A stretch of 64,000 bases of DNA from Fistulifera solaris (Eukaryota; Bacillariophyta; Bacillariophyceae; Naviculales; Stauroneidaceae), in NCBI GenBank assembly GCA_030295235.1, contig AP026132.1:186001-250000 (forward strand). The letters are read 5' to 3'. Every line of letters starts with the position of its first letter. The first letter of the stretch is position 1. Below are positions 39,340 to 53,114 of this stretch, one piece after another. The notes under the pieces were generated by a model. That model did no database searches and was not told where the DNA came from. It worked only from the letters and a program-made list of their open reading frames with translations. The position numbers and the translations under genes are program-made.

Positions 39340-42300
39340 ATGCCCGACAAAATGGACGAAGAAGCCGCGGCATTGCTCATGAAACCCGGTCGCAGTGTCG
39401 CATTGACGACCCGGGCCCGGCGCCGTCGCGAAGAAGCCGTCCGCCGTTTGGTGGCCGATGTGCAGAGCAAAACGACCGAACACGATTATTTGGTCGCTTC
39501 GACTGTCGCGGCGGCCCTCGAGAAAGGACTCGATCGCGATTTGCATACCGAATTGGTCCAAGAAGCCAAAGACAATGCGGGCCGCATCGGACAAGTCTGT
39601 CACGATCATGCGGATGTCTTCTTGTCGTCGGTGGCACAAATTGCGGCATTGGCCGAGCCGGCCGCGGAATTGGCCGACGGCATTAAAGACAATCACCGCG
39701 AATTGAAAAATGCGACGGCGGGACCGATGCAACAAGCGAATGCGAAGTGGGAGGCGGCGCAACAATCGTACGCTCGAGCCAAAACCTTGCACGTCATGGT
39801 GGACGCCTGTCAGCGTGTCGCGATTCAACTGGAGCGGGCCCGGAAGCAGGCGAATTTGGGGCGTCCCAAGTCGGCGCTCGATGCGGTGGATCAAGCCCGA
39901 TATGCGTTAACGACACCCGTGGAGTCGCTCTTTGAAGGCAATGAGCGGGAATTGTGGAAGGCGACCACGAGTGCTACTAAAAAGAATGATGAAGATGATG
40001 ACTATGATAATAATCATGCGGACGATTCGAACAAAAATCGAGAAAAGTTGGTGAGTCTCGAGCAGACTCCTTTCGGAAATCGAGCCAGTATCATGTTACC
40101 GAAGATTGAAAACGAAGTATTGATGAGTGCCAAGAGAGGCCTCAATCGATGGTTCATGGCGTTGCGGAACGGAGGTGAAGCGGCCAAAATTGGTCGGGTC
40201 ATTTTGCGGCAGTGCGGCTACGCGCAAGCATTGGGTCAGGACGCTTGGGACTCGGCGGAACCCTGCCGCCTTCGTACATGTGGCGCAGCAAAGCCGCCGA
40301 TAATTCCTTGGCCCGTGTCGATGTCAGTGGAAAGGTCGGTCGTTCCTTGCGCATGGGCTACTTTTGTGATCGAGATGCGCCCAAAGAGGCCGAACGTCTC
40401 GAGAAATCGACCAAGGAAGGTTTGGAACGCCGTGTGGAAGCCATTGTGACCGCCTTTGGATTCTACCGCTGCTGGGATGAAAGCGCCCCATTGCTAGTAG
40501 AGCCCACCGAATTTGCCGAGCTCGTTTCGAACATGGATGCCAGTAATCGTTCTCGGGTGAGTACGTCGGGAAGTCGGCATGGTACGAGTGGCAGTCGACA
40601 TGGGTTGCGTGGAAGTCGGCATGGTAAAGGGCGCTCCCTCGGGTTCCGGGCCAGTACGAGCAGTCGCAGTCAAGCCTATCAGGATATCAGCTCCACGTTG
40701 GGAGCTGCAGCGAATTGCAGACAGGCAATCTCAAGAGTCGGTGGGTGGAGCTGTTCATCCCGGATGTTTTACAAGAAAGTTATAGTGGAAGGTGGGTTTT
40801 AAGTTCGTTGTCCGCACTAATTCTGACAACATGGAATGCTTTCGCTTACCCTTTGCTGCAATAAATTATCAGAAAAGAAGAGGAGCTCTTGCTTCTACGC
40901 TTACCAGAGTCCGTCCATCCTGTCAGGCGGGCAGAGCTCGCTTTCACTTTGCTCGGTAGAACCGACGAGTTTGTTGCGTACTACGAGTCGAATCGGTTCG
41001 GTGAAACCAAACTGTCGGGTGAGGGAGGTGAGAAGGCAAGGACAAGCTATCTATCCGCTCTAACAGGTGATGACATCAGCGTAGGAACCGATCGTATTTT
41101 CTATGCAAAGACGCTGCCGCACTTGTGTGCATCGGTGATGGGCTTCTGTGCCATTGAAGCGGCCCTCGAATATGGAAACTTTTCGGAAAAGGAAGGAGAA
41201 GCAACTTCGAGCAGCTTGACTCGATCTGGAATCAACAAGCAAGTCTCGATGAGTTCCGGTGGGTTTCGGGAATCATCCGAAGCTTATGAGAGAAGCTTGA
41301 TCGGGGAGCTCGGATCAGTCTGCCGTTCGCGCGCCGTGAACGGGCAACTTTGCGAGCTAGTTCGCGCGTCAGTGTTGCTGTCAATCTTTCGTGGGGCACT
41401 GAAAATTTCGCATCCGAGTTCGACTTCAAGACGATTTGATAAAGATTTGCTTTCCGTCGACAAAAACATTTTGACCATTGCTCACAAGGTTGCGAATGAT
41501 GAACAGTTGCGCGTTTCAGCTGCGCTTTCGTACGATGATCAAAAAGTTCCCATGCTGCTTTCAGATGCTCCGACACGCATTGATACCAGGCAACCCGCCG
41601 CGACACTTTCTGGCATTCCTGATCCGGAAATTGAGGGACTTCCGTTCGGGCTGAGTGAAATGATCCAGAAACCGTCACAGGTAGAACTTGACTTTCAAGA
41701 TCAAGCCAGAACCAGTTTTAATCGAGCACCCATGGATGAGGCGTTCACCTTTTCCCCGGCGGTTCCACAGGTGATCCGCTCACTTCACGCTCGATCCATT
41801 ACGCTCGCCGTATTCGCATTGAGTCAAGTTGAATTGGGTCAGTCTTTTCCCGACAAGAAATGTTGCAATGCGGCTGCTTATGTTCTTGATGGCGTGGACG
41901 GACTAGTCACTTCGACTGCCATGGGTTTAAAAGATAGCGACAATGTTGCTGAAGAAGGCTCTGTCGAAAAGGCTGTCCAGGTGATGGCCAACATTTCCGC
42001 TCTCCAGCGGTGCCTCCCTCGGTTCTATGGCTGTTTAATACGCGGGATGTGCAACATAGGTCTAGTACGATCCGACGAAGTTGATGCGACTTTGGCATAC
42101 ACCGAACGAGTGTTAAAATCTTCGGATAAAGCATGCGATGCCCAGGTGGGGAGCATGTACAGTCTCGTGTACGAGATTTGTAGGAACAAGATCGATTCAC
42201 ACATGAATCTAGCTCTGGAAAATTTCCAATGGGTGGCAAAATCGGAACGCGACATGCCCAATGCGTACTGTGAAGGACTGATTGGATACCTTCGGTCTGT

Positions 42301-42883
42301 TTTCGCATCATTGGGTCCGATGGATGAAGGCTCTCGAGCCGGTTTGCACTTTTCGTGCTGTGGGCACGTGGCCGAGAAACTCGTCAAGCTATTGTCGGGA
42401 AAGCCTGGTGACACGGCCACGTTCGACGACTCTTCTCTCCCGCCCATTACTCGTATTGATGCTTTTGGAATTAAGAATCTATTCACGGATTGCCAGGGAG
42501 TTTGAGAGGTTTGCGGATACTACTGGCGTACCGCAGCTCCGAGATTGCTTCAATGAATTGCGGATCTTGACCACTTTTATGCTGGATAAAGAGTTGCCTT
42601 TACTTCTTCTGCCTGAAAATTCAACATCACGACGACGCAAATACCCTATTCTTAGCATGGATAAAGTCTTGAGCATGCTAGAAAAATATCAAGGAACGGG
42701 TCTGGTGAGTGCAATATTGTGTTACTGTTTTTATAGTGGTTGTTCTGACTAACGATTTATTCTTGTTTCGAACTGTAGGGCGACAAGCTCATGGGCGGAT
42801 CGAGATCTTCCGACTTTTTATTCATCGACAAGAAGGAAGTCACACAACTAATCAAAATTGCACGCAGCCAGACAATTCAGTAA
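39340..42883 (+). CDS. Exocyst complex subunit Sec15 (two introns, three frame breaks)
   Basis: The protein is about 1,150 aa. The N-terminal coiled coil (IGQVCHDHADVFLSSVAQIA, ARAKTLHVMVDACQRVAIQL) and the RPKSALDAVDQARY segment fit Sec15. It continues through FGNRASIMLPKIENEVLMSA and RWVELFIPDVLQES to the Sec15 C-terminal helical domain: EGLIGYLRSVFASLGP, ITRIDAFGIKNLFTDCQEFE, LRILTTFMLDKELPLLLL. A final exon (42778-42883) ends ARSQTIQ. Introns: 40792-40872 and about 42702-42777. Breaks: one base missing at about 40240-40262, one missing at about 40714, one extra G at 42496-42498. Sec15 links Rab GTPases (Sec4/Rab11) to the exocyst that tethers secretory vesicles at the plasma membrane. A Gly/Ser/Arg/His repeat (about 40560-40640) is a local insert. 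Confidence 0.82.
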
Positions 42884-42962
42884 TACGTTATACGTCGTAT
42901 AATACTAGTTCTTTTGTTCCCTATTTAACTCGTCTAGCTTGGTTCTACCTTCCCAACTATCA

Positions 42963-44035
42963 TCATATGATCTGCTCCGCCACAACGGGTGTCATTTCCG
43001 TGGATGGTGGTGGTGTTCGTACCGGTCGACAAAATCCCAGCACTTCGTCCCGGACCTGCGCCGGAAAGCACGCTTTCGCAAACGGCGACAACCAATCCAT
43101 CCGACACCGCGTCCCATCGCCATCATGGACGCCAAACACTTCCGCCACTCCCGCCAGTGCCCCCGAGACCGTGTGACCCTTCATGCGATCAATGTGGGTT
43201 AATTTGGAAAAATGACATCCCACTGATCAAAGATCATGCAGGATGTGAACATGCCAAATAAAACCGCCTCAATGAGCAATCCGAGAATATTCACGAGCTG
43301 CGTCGGATGATCGAGGCACGTATAATGACGAACGGCTTTGCCTCTGCCGGCATGACACGTGGCGAACCGCGTGATAATTAACACCAACGAATAGAGGCAC
43401 GAAAGCATCGTGTAAAACACAAAGAGCAAAAAATACTTGTGATTCCCAATTCCGACACAATTGTTCACCCAAGGACAATGATGATCCATTTTAATAATAC
43501 ACCGACGGCAGACACTGCAATGATGAGCCCGTGGTGGTTTGAACGAACGGCACCGCCGACACAGTTTCTTGGTGGGCGGATCGGCCAACAGACCGATGGC
43601 TTCTTCCTGTTGCGAGGACTCTTCGGGAAGAGGTTTCGCGTCCGGCGGCACCGCACCGGGATCGGTCGTCATGGCCATGAAATGCGAAATGACCGCAAAT
43701 AGCGCAATCGCGTTAAACCCCACTTCATGCAAGCGACCCCACCACGACAGGTGACGGATGCCATCCTCTCCGGTCACACCCATCCACGGCGGCAATAAGA
43801 TCCAGCACACGGCATACACTCCGTACGCGTGTAACGCATACGTACAAAGGGCACAAAAGAGACCACAGCAGTCTAAATTGAGCCAGTGTCGATCGAACGG
43901 TCCCGTTCCGCAATACTGACGACGCACGGTGGCGCGTTTGACCATGCGTTCGTCTCCGCCGTCTTCGACCATTCTCGTTTCGGGTTTCGGGAGCGGTTTC
44001 CCTCGACGAAATGGTTCCGTAGAAGACATTAGCAT
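42963..44035 (-). CDS. DHHC-type protein S-acyltransferase (one frame break)
   Basis: The first frame (44035-43199) has two N-terminal membrane helices, then the Cys-rich domain: CRRCRSFKPPRAHHCSVCRR, CIIKMDHHCPWVNNCVGIGN (catalytic DHHC). Two more helices follow. One T (A on the plus strand, 43208-43212) is missing; restoring it continues MIFDQWDVIF into SKLTHIDRMKGH, then VFGVHDGDGTRCRMDWLSPF, the conserved C-terminal TTxE/PaCCT-like region, ending at 42963. The enzyme transfers palmitate to Cys of membrane proteins at Golgi or plasma membrane. It is convergent with Sec15, 79 bp apart. Start ATG 44035 (MLMSSTEP); MSSTEP two codons later is possible. Confidence 0.9.
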
Positions 44036-44327
44036 TGGGTAAAGGAAAGAAGATAGGAGAGCTGATGTTTTTATTCGAGGAGTCCGGCGATTACAATAAG
44101 AAATAAATGCAATATGCTGGCGGCAAGATTCACAATGCCGAGAGAAAACGCGACAAACGACACTTTACTCAACAGATGTCGTAGCGGCAAACAAAGTACG
44201 ATAGTGCAATGCCGAGACTACGTTGTACGGTACTTGTACAGGCCCAAATATTATTACGATGAGAGAACATAGTTGCAAACTATAGAGAGAACCTAATAAC
44301 GATTTAATGATGGATTGTGCATCCCGA

Positions 44328-47300
44328 TCATCTCGGGGGCATCGTGTCCGGTTGCGAAAACGACCAACCCTGGTCAGCTGCCGAAGGCACCAATGGATCG
44401 ACCATCGCGCGGGGAAGTGTGCTATCTTGCGTGTCTCCCAACGCCATCGTTCCCCAAACGTCCATACCGGACATGCTAAAGGCCCGACCGTACGATCGGC
44501 CACTGTCGGGGGCAGACCGCGTGGGGGCGGGAGCATTCGAGGAGGCATGGACGGGTGTGACTCCATTACTCACAATGGAGCCATCGCGGGCAATCAGTCC
44601 GGCGTTCGTGAGTGCTTGCTCCTGTCGTTGCACCAACTTTTTCAACTCGGATATTTGTTCCAGTAAATCATCGGGAGCATCCGTCATGCCGCCCGATTCT
44701 TGAGACTTTCTCGCGTAACGAAGAATATCGGACACCACCACATCCGCCGATAATGCATTGTGGTACAGCAACCATGTTTGCAAGAGTCGTGGGAGTTGCA
44801 GAGCGGCGAGGAGGAACAATGGAATGAAAATCAAGTGACCGCAAACTATATCATGAAGCATGTAGAAATGTTTGACGAGTTTGACTCCTGCCAATAGACC
44901 AATCTGGCACAAGGCTCCCAAGGCATAATACGCTGATAGAGCATAGCGAACGTAGTTCGAGTCCTCAATGAAAAGAGTTACCACACCAGCAATGAGACCA
45001 CAGAAAATCGCAATGCCTATGGTACGTCGCACGGGATATGGGAAACTTCGCTCACTGGCAATAAAGCCCCTCTCTAGTACCAGCAAGGCACCAATGAAGA
45101 TGAGCACGTTGCCGACGGCCACAATAGGCTTGTTCAGGCTAGCATCGGATCGGAACAAATTCGATCGGCGAATACCTTCGGCCACAAGTAAATACAAAGC
45201 CGACTTAACGCAGAACATAAGCTTCGATGTAAACGGAATACTCTTGTAGAAGGCGGTCTCCTCGTTCCACCACATCGACCAGCTTTTCGCGGCTCCTCCA
45301 GAAGGGCAGCGCATCCACTTGACCCAGAGCTCGTAGTCGCTTACAACAACATTCCAGTCGAATGTAAGGGGATTGAACCAAAACGGACTGCACAAGAAGG
45401 AAGCTGACGCAAGCCACAAAGACCACGTTCTACCAAAGTATTGTTTCGCCTCCGTATAAATACCCATAAGAACTAAACCAGCCGCTAGCTCTACGCCCAG
45501 ATAGAGGTGACTCGACGCAAAGAAGCGATATTGTTCGTCAAACGGAGTGTGCTGTGTAACAAAACCACGGCCTGTTGGCCTGTACTTCGCACCGCCGACG
45601 AGAATCGTTTGGGCCATGTACGTTGCTTTCGTTTGAATGTGGAACATGAAGTGAAGCGGGCCTCCGGTAATAAAGATAGAGAACAGCTCCTGAAAGCTAG
45701 CGAACCAACCCCGTTCCACTCCGAGCGTAGCAAACAGCGGGATGGTTTGCAACAAACCGAGACCACCAAGTAGCATTTGAATAGTTCCCATTGGCGTGAT
45801 TAGACGATCCCCAATCCTCTCCAAATCGAACACCGCCAGAACTAACATCAAGTACACAACGACGTAAACGGTAAAGATTGTAAGAACGTTGCTGAAGTAG
45901 TGACCAATTCCTCCGTAGTAGAAAGAAAGCAATCGGCAAAAATCAAGCCGGTTGCACATTCGGTACACATCTCGTGAAAGACTCTGTTCGGCTGCACCTT
46001 GGCTGAGCTTAGCTTCGAACTTGTAAATTTGACTCATTCCTACGTCTCTCCCCTTTCCTACTTGAACGTATTCTTTGAAAGCAACAGAGCCTCCTCGGAT
46101 AACATTATTGTAGCCAGCGAAAATATCTTCGGACAAGTTTATACCCTGCGAAGCCTTGCTAATCCCACCTCTTGTAATGAAGAAAAGTTTGTCGAAAACG
46201 TCAGGGTGACCGTAATGCAGACGAATGCGGAGTGGTCTAGCGAGCACACGCTGACCCAAAGAAACAAACGAAATTTCCTGTAAAGCCATGTAGTTTGCCA
46301 GAGAACTGACGCTACCAGTAAATATGTGCTCTCGAAGTCCAAGGATTGTAGTTGGTAGCGGACCTTCACGCTTTGCAAATTCCTGTAGGCAGTTCCGCAT
46401 CTTGAGAGCTTCCTCAAAGTAACCTTCTTGGTTCATGTCAATAGTTTGGACAAACTCCCCCCTCGTAAAAAATCATAGCATGGTTTTGGTTCTCCGGCTT
46501 GCCCTCGCCAATCACGGGATTTCCTGGCAATCGAACGCGATAAATTTCTTGGATCTTGCCTTTGCCGTTGCTCTTCACCAGCACTGAATAGAAGACCGAC
46601 GCTCCTGACCGGTTGATTCGTATGCTGTCAATATACGCCACCCGAAGATGTGGAAAGCGGTGCATTAGGCTGTCTATGTCGTCTGCTTTCGGATCTTGGT
46701 TTCTCTTCATCTGCCCATAAATTTGACACGTGACAACGTATCCGAACTTCTCACCAAGGAGATCATTTGTAGTGTGGTCATCGATTCGTTCAAGATTTGC
46801 GAGGAGCCTGAGTGCCTTTTCACAATACATCATCCCAGTTACTGTTCTTGTGAGTGTTTGAGCTCGAATACTAGCCCATCGTCGTGTCTCATCGATGTAT
46901 TTTGGCTGCCAAACCTTTTCTTCCTCTTTCACTCCTAGTCTCTCTAAAAAGTTATTCCAATCAGAACGATACAACGTCTGAAGATAAAGAAGCGTCGAAA
47001 CACCAAGAGCGTCAGTTCGTCGTTCTAGATCGGCTTTGCTGTATAGAACGTCCTCGGAGTAAAAGGGGGTCAACACGTTCCATGAAAACATGTCATGAAT
47101 TGATGGAGCATCAGGCATATCCATGAAAAGGGAGTTAACGAAAAACGTCAGGCGACGGCGGGCTTCTTTTGACTTGGGTTCGGCATCATCCGGATGCATA
47201 CACACGAGACCATAAATCTTCTTCAAAACTCCCTTGAAAGTATCATTCTTTGCTATGTCATCAAGCTGAGAGGATGCATAGTAGTCATCCCAAAAGAAAC

Positions 47301-50300
47301 CATTCTCCATACTTCCCAGGAAGGTGAGGCGGTCAAGGACGTCCCTTCCATCAGATTCCACAGCCGTGTTCTTTAGCATTGCTTTCAGTCCATGTGTTAA
47401 ATTGCGCAACTTATCCCTAACTTGATCACGAACAGCATCCACAATGACCACAGTTTCTTCGATTGCTGCTACTTGCGGTACCTCCCTTGCCTTGTTATCT
47501 GTGTCTAGGGTAGCAAGTGATCCTGCGCTGACCACTCTTCGAACGCCGGGTGTACTAGGTTTTGGCTTGGTCTCCTTGTTACGCACACTGGGGTCTTTTC
47601 CTCTGGCAAGAGGTGTTCGCTTCTTCATACCTTTCTCGAGAATATTCACAAGCTCTACAAAGGGAGTAAAGACAATTTTGATCTTTTCAAGCTTCATGTT
47701 GGCGGTGATCTCCTCATTCTCTGTCCATTTGTTAACCATGGCTAGAATTGCCTGAACATCCTTCGCGTGCACAGGCCCCAAAATCTTAGCGAAAAGAAAA
47801 GAACCGAGTTCCCAAACTTCGGCGACTGCGGTCTGCATAGTCACATGTTCAGTTATTGGTTTGAAGAAAGATTCATCAGTGTAGGCCCCAGTTCTCGGAT
47901 TTGTGTATTCATCCGCCGGCCGTTGAAGCTCGGCCAGGACGTCGTCGATTGCACCTGCCGTCTGGAAAACAGGCAGATAGATTGCCTGGCTGAAACCGTC
48001 AAACTGACTAAATTTGAGGTTGTCGCTTTCAGTGTTAGAAATGATATCTTCTTCCCTAAAATGGTCTATAATCTCATTCCATGCAGCACTGAACATAACC
48101 CACTTTTGAATTCGAACATCGAGGAGACGATTGACATAGCTCTGCAGCTTGTGTGGATCACTACCGAGTAATGACGTTCCTTCTGAGATGTTATTCCCTG
48201 AACCAAGAAAACTGGCGGACGAGCCTCTACGACTTCCAGCATCCGAGGATAGCATCTTTTTACAAAAATGTTCCGGAGCACGGCCAAAGTTGTTTCGAAT
48301 ATCATCGATAGATCGGACGTCTCCCAAGTGATCGGAAAACCCGACAGAAGTACCTGCAAACGCCTGCCATGCAGCGTACCAGATGCTCATGTCGATCAGA
48401 TAAACAATGAACTGAGGCAGCCACCTCATACTCAGCAGCAGAAACATCTTTGCAAAGCTTTGGTCGGGATAATTGACATAGTCGTCTGCAGAAGTTGCAA
48501 CGATGGTAGCACCATCGAATTAACCTCGAAAACGTAGGAGAAAAACAATTTCCACGCCATGAGCGTGACCCAAAAGGTAACATAAACGATCGTGTGTCGA
48601 AAGGATTCGTGTACCTCCTTTCCGACATAAAGGCGGCTCAAAGGATACAGGATGTTGAGAAAAGATTGAACGTAGTCATTCTGGCTCGTGTAAATCCGTG
48701 TCGACAGTGATGGCACAATCTGAACAAACGTCTCCACAACGTATGGGATCATGACAATGAGCGAAAGCCAAATGTACTGCCACCACCAGAAAACGGGCTC
48801 TGCCTCTATTCCCAAGTATACACCTTTTTGCGGGGAAAACGCCCACATCAAGTAGAGAGTCTGGTAGACAAGAGTCAAAAAGCGGGCGACAAGTACAAAC
48901 ACCGAGCCGCATACAGCAGTTCCTGACAACTGAATACCCGGATATATTGCCCATACTTCCAGTAAAGCCCACGTGAGATGGAGAGCGTTGAACAGCCAAA
49001 AGACTCCGCTTGCAACCTGCAATGAGTATACCCAGCCCCAAACGAGTTCACGAGCAAATGCTGCTGCCGCGAGCAGGTAGAATGTTACAATGTGCCATTC
49101 CAAAATACGACTCAGCGCCATGATGCCGCGCAGCCACGATCGCTTCTCCAAAAATGTTTTCGGAGAAGCTGCCAGTCCTTCCGCAACCGGCAGGATGGTT
49201 TCTCCAGGAAGTGGGCCATAACTCGACCCAAATTCTTCCATATCATTCGGATCAGGTTTAAACGACGAGTAATGATATTGAAGACACTCTCTGGACCAAA
49301 AGAATTCGTTGAAATCATCATAGTTCTTTCTTTCGTCATGGTCTGCTTTCGATTTCATATTCTAATAAAGATCAAATAAAATGAGGCGACGTGCCTTGAA
49401 CTAGACGTCCACAACGCGCTAACGTACCTGTTCCACAACCTCGAATATCGGAGTGACCACATAATCCAGAAAGTGGCCCGCATAAAGACTCCGCGTCTGC
49501 GTATAACCTTCACTCTGAATATGTTCTTCCATCATTTTGTGGTAAAGAAACCACACACACTCCGACATGTGACGCAAATTGGCGCCTTCGCCCCAGATGC
49601 AAAAGAAGAGGACGAGATCCACGACCCGGCTCGCCACCGCCGGCGGTGCATTCATTGACGTGTTCAATTTCGAAAAATGCGGCGCCACTCCCATGGCACG
49701 GCACCACTTGACGTAATTCGAAAAAACTTTGGCGTGCAACGCATGAATGGGACTCGGTGGTTGTACGGACGGGGGCAAAATATGACTGCTCATGTAGCGG
49801 CGGTTGTTGCTGAGAAGAATCAATAGATGCTCGGCTTGGTTCCGGACCGAACTATCCTGAAATCCAAAAAAGTTCCCCAAATCTTCGCAAGCCGAGTAGA
49901 CCATGTTCGCATATTCCGCTAAACGAGGAGGCAGATCCGCTGGATTGAACATATTGAAAACGTCCAACGATTCCGGTGGTGGATTGGGCGTAAACGACGG
50001 TTTGGTCGAAGAACCATTCTGATCGTCTTTGCTGGGAATGGGCGTATAACCGGTGCGGAAGGCCGCCCATAAATTCAACGACTCGTAATGTCCGTCCCGA
50101 TACGCGGCGGACGCTGCCACCAACAACGCTGCGGCAATCCACAGGCAGCCCAAAAAAATCCGTTTCTCAGGAGTGAGCTGTGCCAAATAAATGGAATCTG
50201 TTTCACTAGGATTGTAAGGATGCCCTTTGGCCACGTCTTTGAGAAAGGGAAACATCGGTTTAACTACTAAAGCCGCCGCGAAAGCACCTCCTTCCAAGCA

Positions 50301-50919
50301 AGTTGCCATGGTGGCAAATACTTTGGTACGGCTACTACAAAGAATGTGTGAGAGTCACGTGCAATATATGTGCACACACACGAAATCAACTTACTGCGCC
50401 GCCAGAAACGAGAATGCGAGTGCCAAAGCACCCCCAAGAAAGGAAACAGCAGGGCCTGCGGAAGATTGAGAAAGGAAGCCACCAACAGAGCGACACTGGT
50501 CCCAAAACAAATTCCGGAAAAGAAGGATGGTAATAAGACGCCGAGTGACATGCCGACGCATCCTCCCATCAGAGTTAAAATGTTCAAGAAAGCCATGGAA
50601 GTATCGTTCGGAAGGAACAGCGGCTCCAGGAATGTGTAAACCAAGAATGCCGAAACCAGTGCGGACAGAATTCCGGAAAATAATCTCGGTTTACTGAGGT
50701 TGAACGATGAGAAAATAATGAGGAAAAAAAAGACAATTCAACAACAATACACACACATATTCTCTCTACTTACGAAGGGGCATTGGAACTGAACCACACG
50801 ACCGCGAAAGCACCCGCCAGTCTTATGGCTGGATAACCATACACTGCCGCTTCTTCGGTCCATCGATGATGGTGCTTCGATAAAACCGCCGTGTCGGTGT
50901 CGAGTTCTACCGCCGACAT
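44328..50919 (-). CDS. Beta-1,3-glucan synthase (GT48, FKS/callose-synthase type)
   Basis: Four exons: 50919-50774, 50693-50395, 50334-49428 and 49361-44328, with introns of 80, 60 and 66 nt, all GT-AG. The N-terminal membrane block comes first (start MSAVELDTDTAV). FKS1-type domain 1 follows (LVLFFCIWGEGANLRHMSEC), then more helices and the large cytosolic glucan-synthase domain: EGKPENQNHAMIFTRGEFVQ, LGLREHIFTGSVSSLANYMA, LRIRLHYGHPDVFDKLFF, GISKASQGINLSEDIFAGYN. A C-terminal multi-helix block follows. Breaks: missing G at 50431-50435, missing base at about 48499-48504, extra T at 46467-46472. Total about 2,090 aa. It uses UDP-glucose to make beta-1,3-glucan, in diatoms callose and/or the storage glucan chrysolaminarin. 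Local context gives no operon-like clue. Confidence 0.93.
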
Positions 50920-51527
50920 GACGAGAATGGTTCTTAAAAAAACGAAGCTGCTCTCTTCCCCAGACTTTGTTTGAATGAATCAGTCACTGTGTTGTGAACG
51001 CGCTGGATAATTCAAATCGTTTAATTTATTCTTATCGAATGGGCAACGTTCAATATTGTATGAATTACAACTTCTTCCCTTTGTTTGGATCCTTCGGATA
51101 TCTTTATTCGAAAGCGTCTTTCCGTTTGGAAAAGTCAACAACGACACGCATGCACTTGGTGTCGAACACTTGCGTCACGTTTTGTTGCGACACAAACAGC
51201 TGACTTTTTTTGTCACACAGTCCGTTCTGCGGATATTCGGGTCTGAAATCAGTCTTGAGGAAGTTGAAGGTCGCAGTCCCCAGGAGACCCGGATTTAGAC
51301 TATAGTTTCGTTTAAAGTGATCTGACTGAAATCAGTCCCAGATGGGGATGACGTCATCAACAGGACGAACGTTCTTTCGCAGCCGAAAATCATGATCGTC
51401 ACCTCACATTTTAATATTCGTATAGCAAATCCGCTCATTCATCATCCTTATCCACATTATAACATTTCTGATAGAGAGGAGGAGAAGTTCTTCTGAAAGG
51501 GTCACAACACAAAAAACCAACCTGGTC
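50920..51527. promoter_or_regulatory. Divergent promoter region with TGACGTCA element
   Basis: About 600 bp between the glucan synthase start (minus) and HAD gene start (plus). A perfect TGACGTCA palindrome lies at 51349-51356, about 180 bp before the HAD start, and a GACTGA-AA-TCAGTC inverted repeat at 51324-51337. CRE-type sites of this form are CO2/cAMP-responsive in diatom promoters; the role here is inferred. Confidence 0.35.
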
Positions 51528-52326
51528 ATGATTCTGCGACGACTGGGAACGGTCTTCCCGTCACTATTGTTACTACTATTCATCTTGTTTCGCTTCGTTC
51601 CTTTGCATGCGTTTTCGGCAAAGATGCACAAAGGAATCATTTTTGATGTGGATGGAACATTGGCCGACTCGTGGAAGTTGGGGTTCGATGCCACGCAACT
51701 TATACTAAAAAGACACGACATTCCCTTGATAACACCCGAAATCTATCACGAATGCACTCGCTACGCGACACCCGATCGCCTCGCACGGCATGCCGGATTG
51801 CAACCGGGAGATGACGAATATCTTAAGGTGGGAAAACAATTGGCGCAAGAATTTGATGCATTGTACATTGGTCTCGTTTCCAAAGACACCGCGGCCTTTT
51901 TTCCCGGCATCGAACAGCTCCTCCATTCCATCCCCGAGACAATAGCGGTGGGTGCCTTGACAAATGCGGCAGAACAATACGCACATGCTGTTTTGCGGAC
52001 CAATTGTCCCGTGACGAGTCGATTATCGACATCACCTTCCATTTATTCTCGTTTTCAATCCATCCGCGGCGCGGATACGGTACCAACCCAAACCAGCACC
52101 CGATGGATTGCTACTGGTATGTCGAGAGCTGAATGTGCCGGCCCATCAGTGTGTCTATGTGGGTGACAGCCCCAGCGATGGTGTCAGCGCTCACGCGGCC
52201 GGAATGAAAGCGATTGGCGTCCTTTGGGGTAGTCACACGGCAGAGAGTTTACGACAAGCTCCTTTTGATCATTTGTGTTCGTCCGTGGAAGATCTACACG
52301 CCATCCTTGTTGAACACTGCAAGTAG
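51528..52326 (+). CDS. HAD-superfamily phosphatase (phosphoglycolate-phosphatase-like), one frame break
   Basis: The N-terminus has a hydrophobic leader (LGTVFPSLLLLLFILFRF) ending in LHAFSAK, with Phe after an Ala/His site, suggesting secretory or plastid targeting. Motif I is GIIFDVDGTLADSW (nucleophile Asp). Motif II is ALTNAAEQYAHAVL. In the next frame come PKPAPDGLLLVCRELNVPAH (motif III Lys) and CVYVGDSPSDGVSAHAAGMK (motif IV). The join requires removing one base in the CCAACCCAAACC stretch at about 52083-52093. The order and spacing match GPH/Gph-type HAD enzymes, which dephosphorylate 2-phosphoglycolate (photorespiration) or pyrophosphate and sugars. If plastid-located it may be photorespiratory. 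Product about 265 aa. Confidence 0.78.
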
Positions 52327-52622
52327 AGTCCGACTATTGCGTCTATCAAACTACACAGTACTCATAATGATAACTTTGAATAAAGTTACTGTATAAAACG
52401 CCAATCAACGATTGTGGAACGATCTATATAATGTTAATTTTCGTTTTCTGAAACGAAATCTAGATGTGATCTTCATAGCATCGTTAAAAAGACTTGAATT
52501 TAAAACAACAAATACTATTAATAGTCGGCCCCCTTTCGAAACAATGGCTGAATGATGAAAACAGTAAGTAAACAATGAGTTGTCTCTCACCTGTTTTTGT
52601 TTGTTATGATAGGACCCGTCGC
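52327..52622. other. Intergenic region, AT-rich
   Basis: About 295 bp between convergent genes; nothing seen. Confidence 0.5.
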
Positions 52623-53114
52623 TTATTTGATTTTCTTTCCAGCCGTGAGACCCGCGTCCAGTAGTGAATCTAAATCCGCATTCTTTTTTACGACTTTTTT
52701 GGGTTTCACCGGGGCACCGCTGGCCGCCGAGGGAGGAGCCTTGTCACCATTCGGGTCATTGGGATCAAAATCTTTCATTTGAACGGGAAAGCAAACCTTC
52801 GGATCCGTACCGGCGGGGTGCTTCGCTATAACGTGTTGATACAACAAAGGAGGTCGGGCATTCACCATGAAAGTCTGGCGACACAGCTCGCACATGAAGG
52901 CAGCTGCGTCTTTTCTGTCGAAAAAATGGCGGGACATGTGAGAAATGTTCTTTGACATGATTAAAATAGGATATTCCCCCTACAAATGGCTTGTATTCCG
53001 ACTCACTTGGCCTTTTCGGCGGCAGCCTTTCGCTCTTCTTCTGTCTTGCCTTTATCCTTAGCATTTCGGAGCTGCGCCTGTTGCTTTTTTTTGCACGTTC
53101 GATCCCTTGCCCAT
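52623..53114 (-). CDS. ZNF706/SERF-like small C2H2 zinc-finger protein (frame break in an A run)
   Basis: Exon 1 (53114-53007) and exon 2 (52914-52623) are joined across a 92-nt intron (GTGAGT...CGACAG). Exon 1 begins MGKGSNVQK and, if the A8 run (T8 at 53085-53092 on plus) is A7, continues KQQAQLRNAKDKGKTEEERK, a basic 4F5/SERF-like helix. Exon 2 continues AKKDAAAFMCELCRQTF with HVIAKHP, a C-x2-C...H-x4-H finger, then a Lys-rich tail. The match to small plant and animal ZNF706/At2g23090 proteins is close. Those bind nucleic acids and SERF members modulate protein aggregation. The extra base is almost certainly an error. Confidence 0.72.
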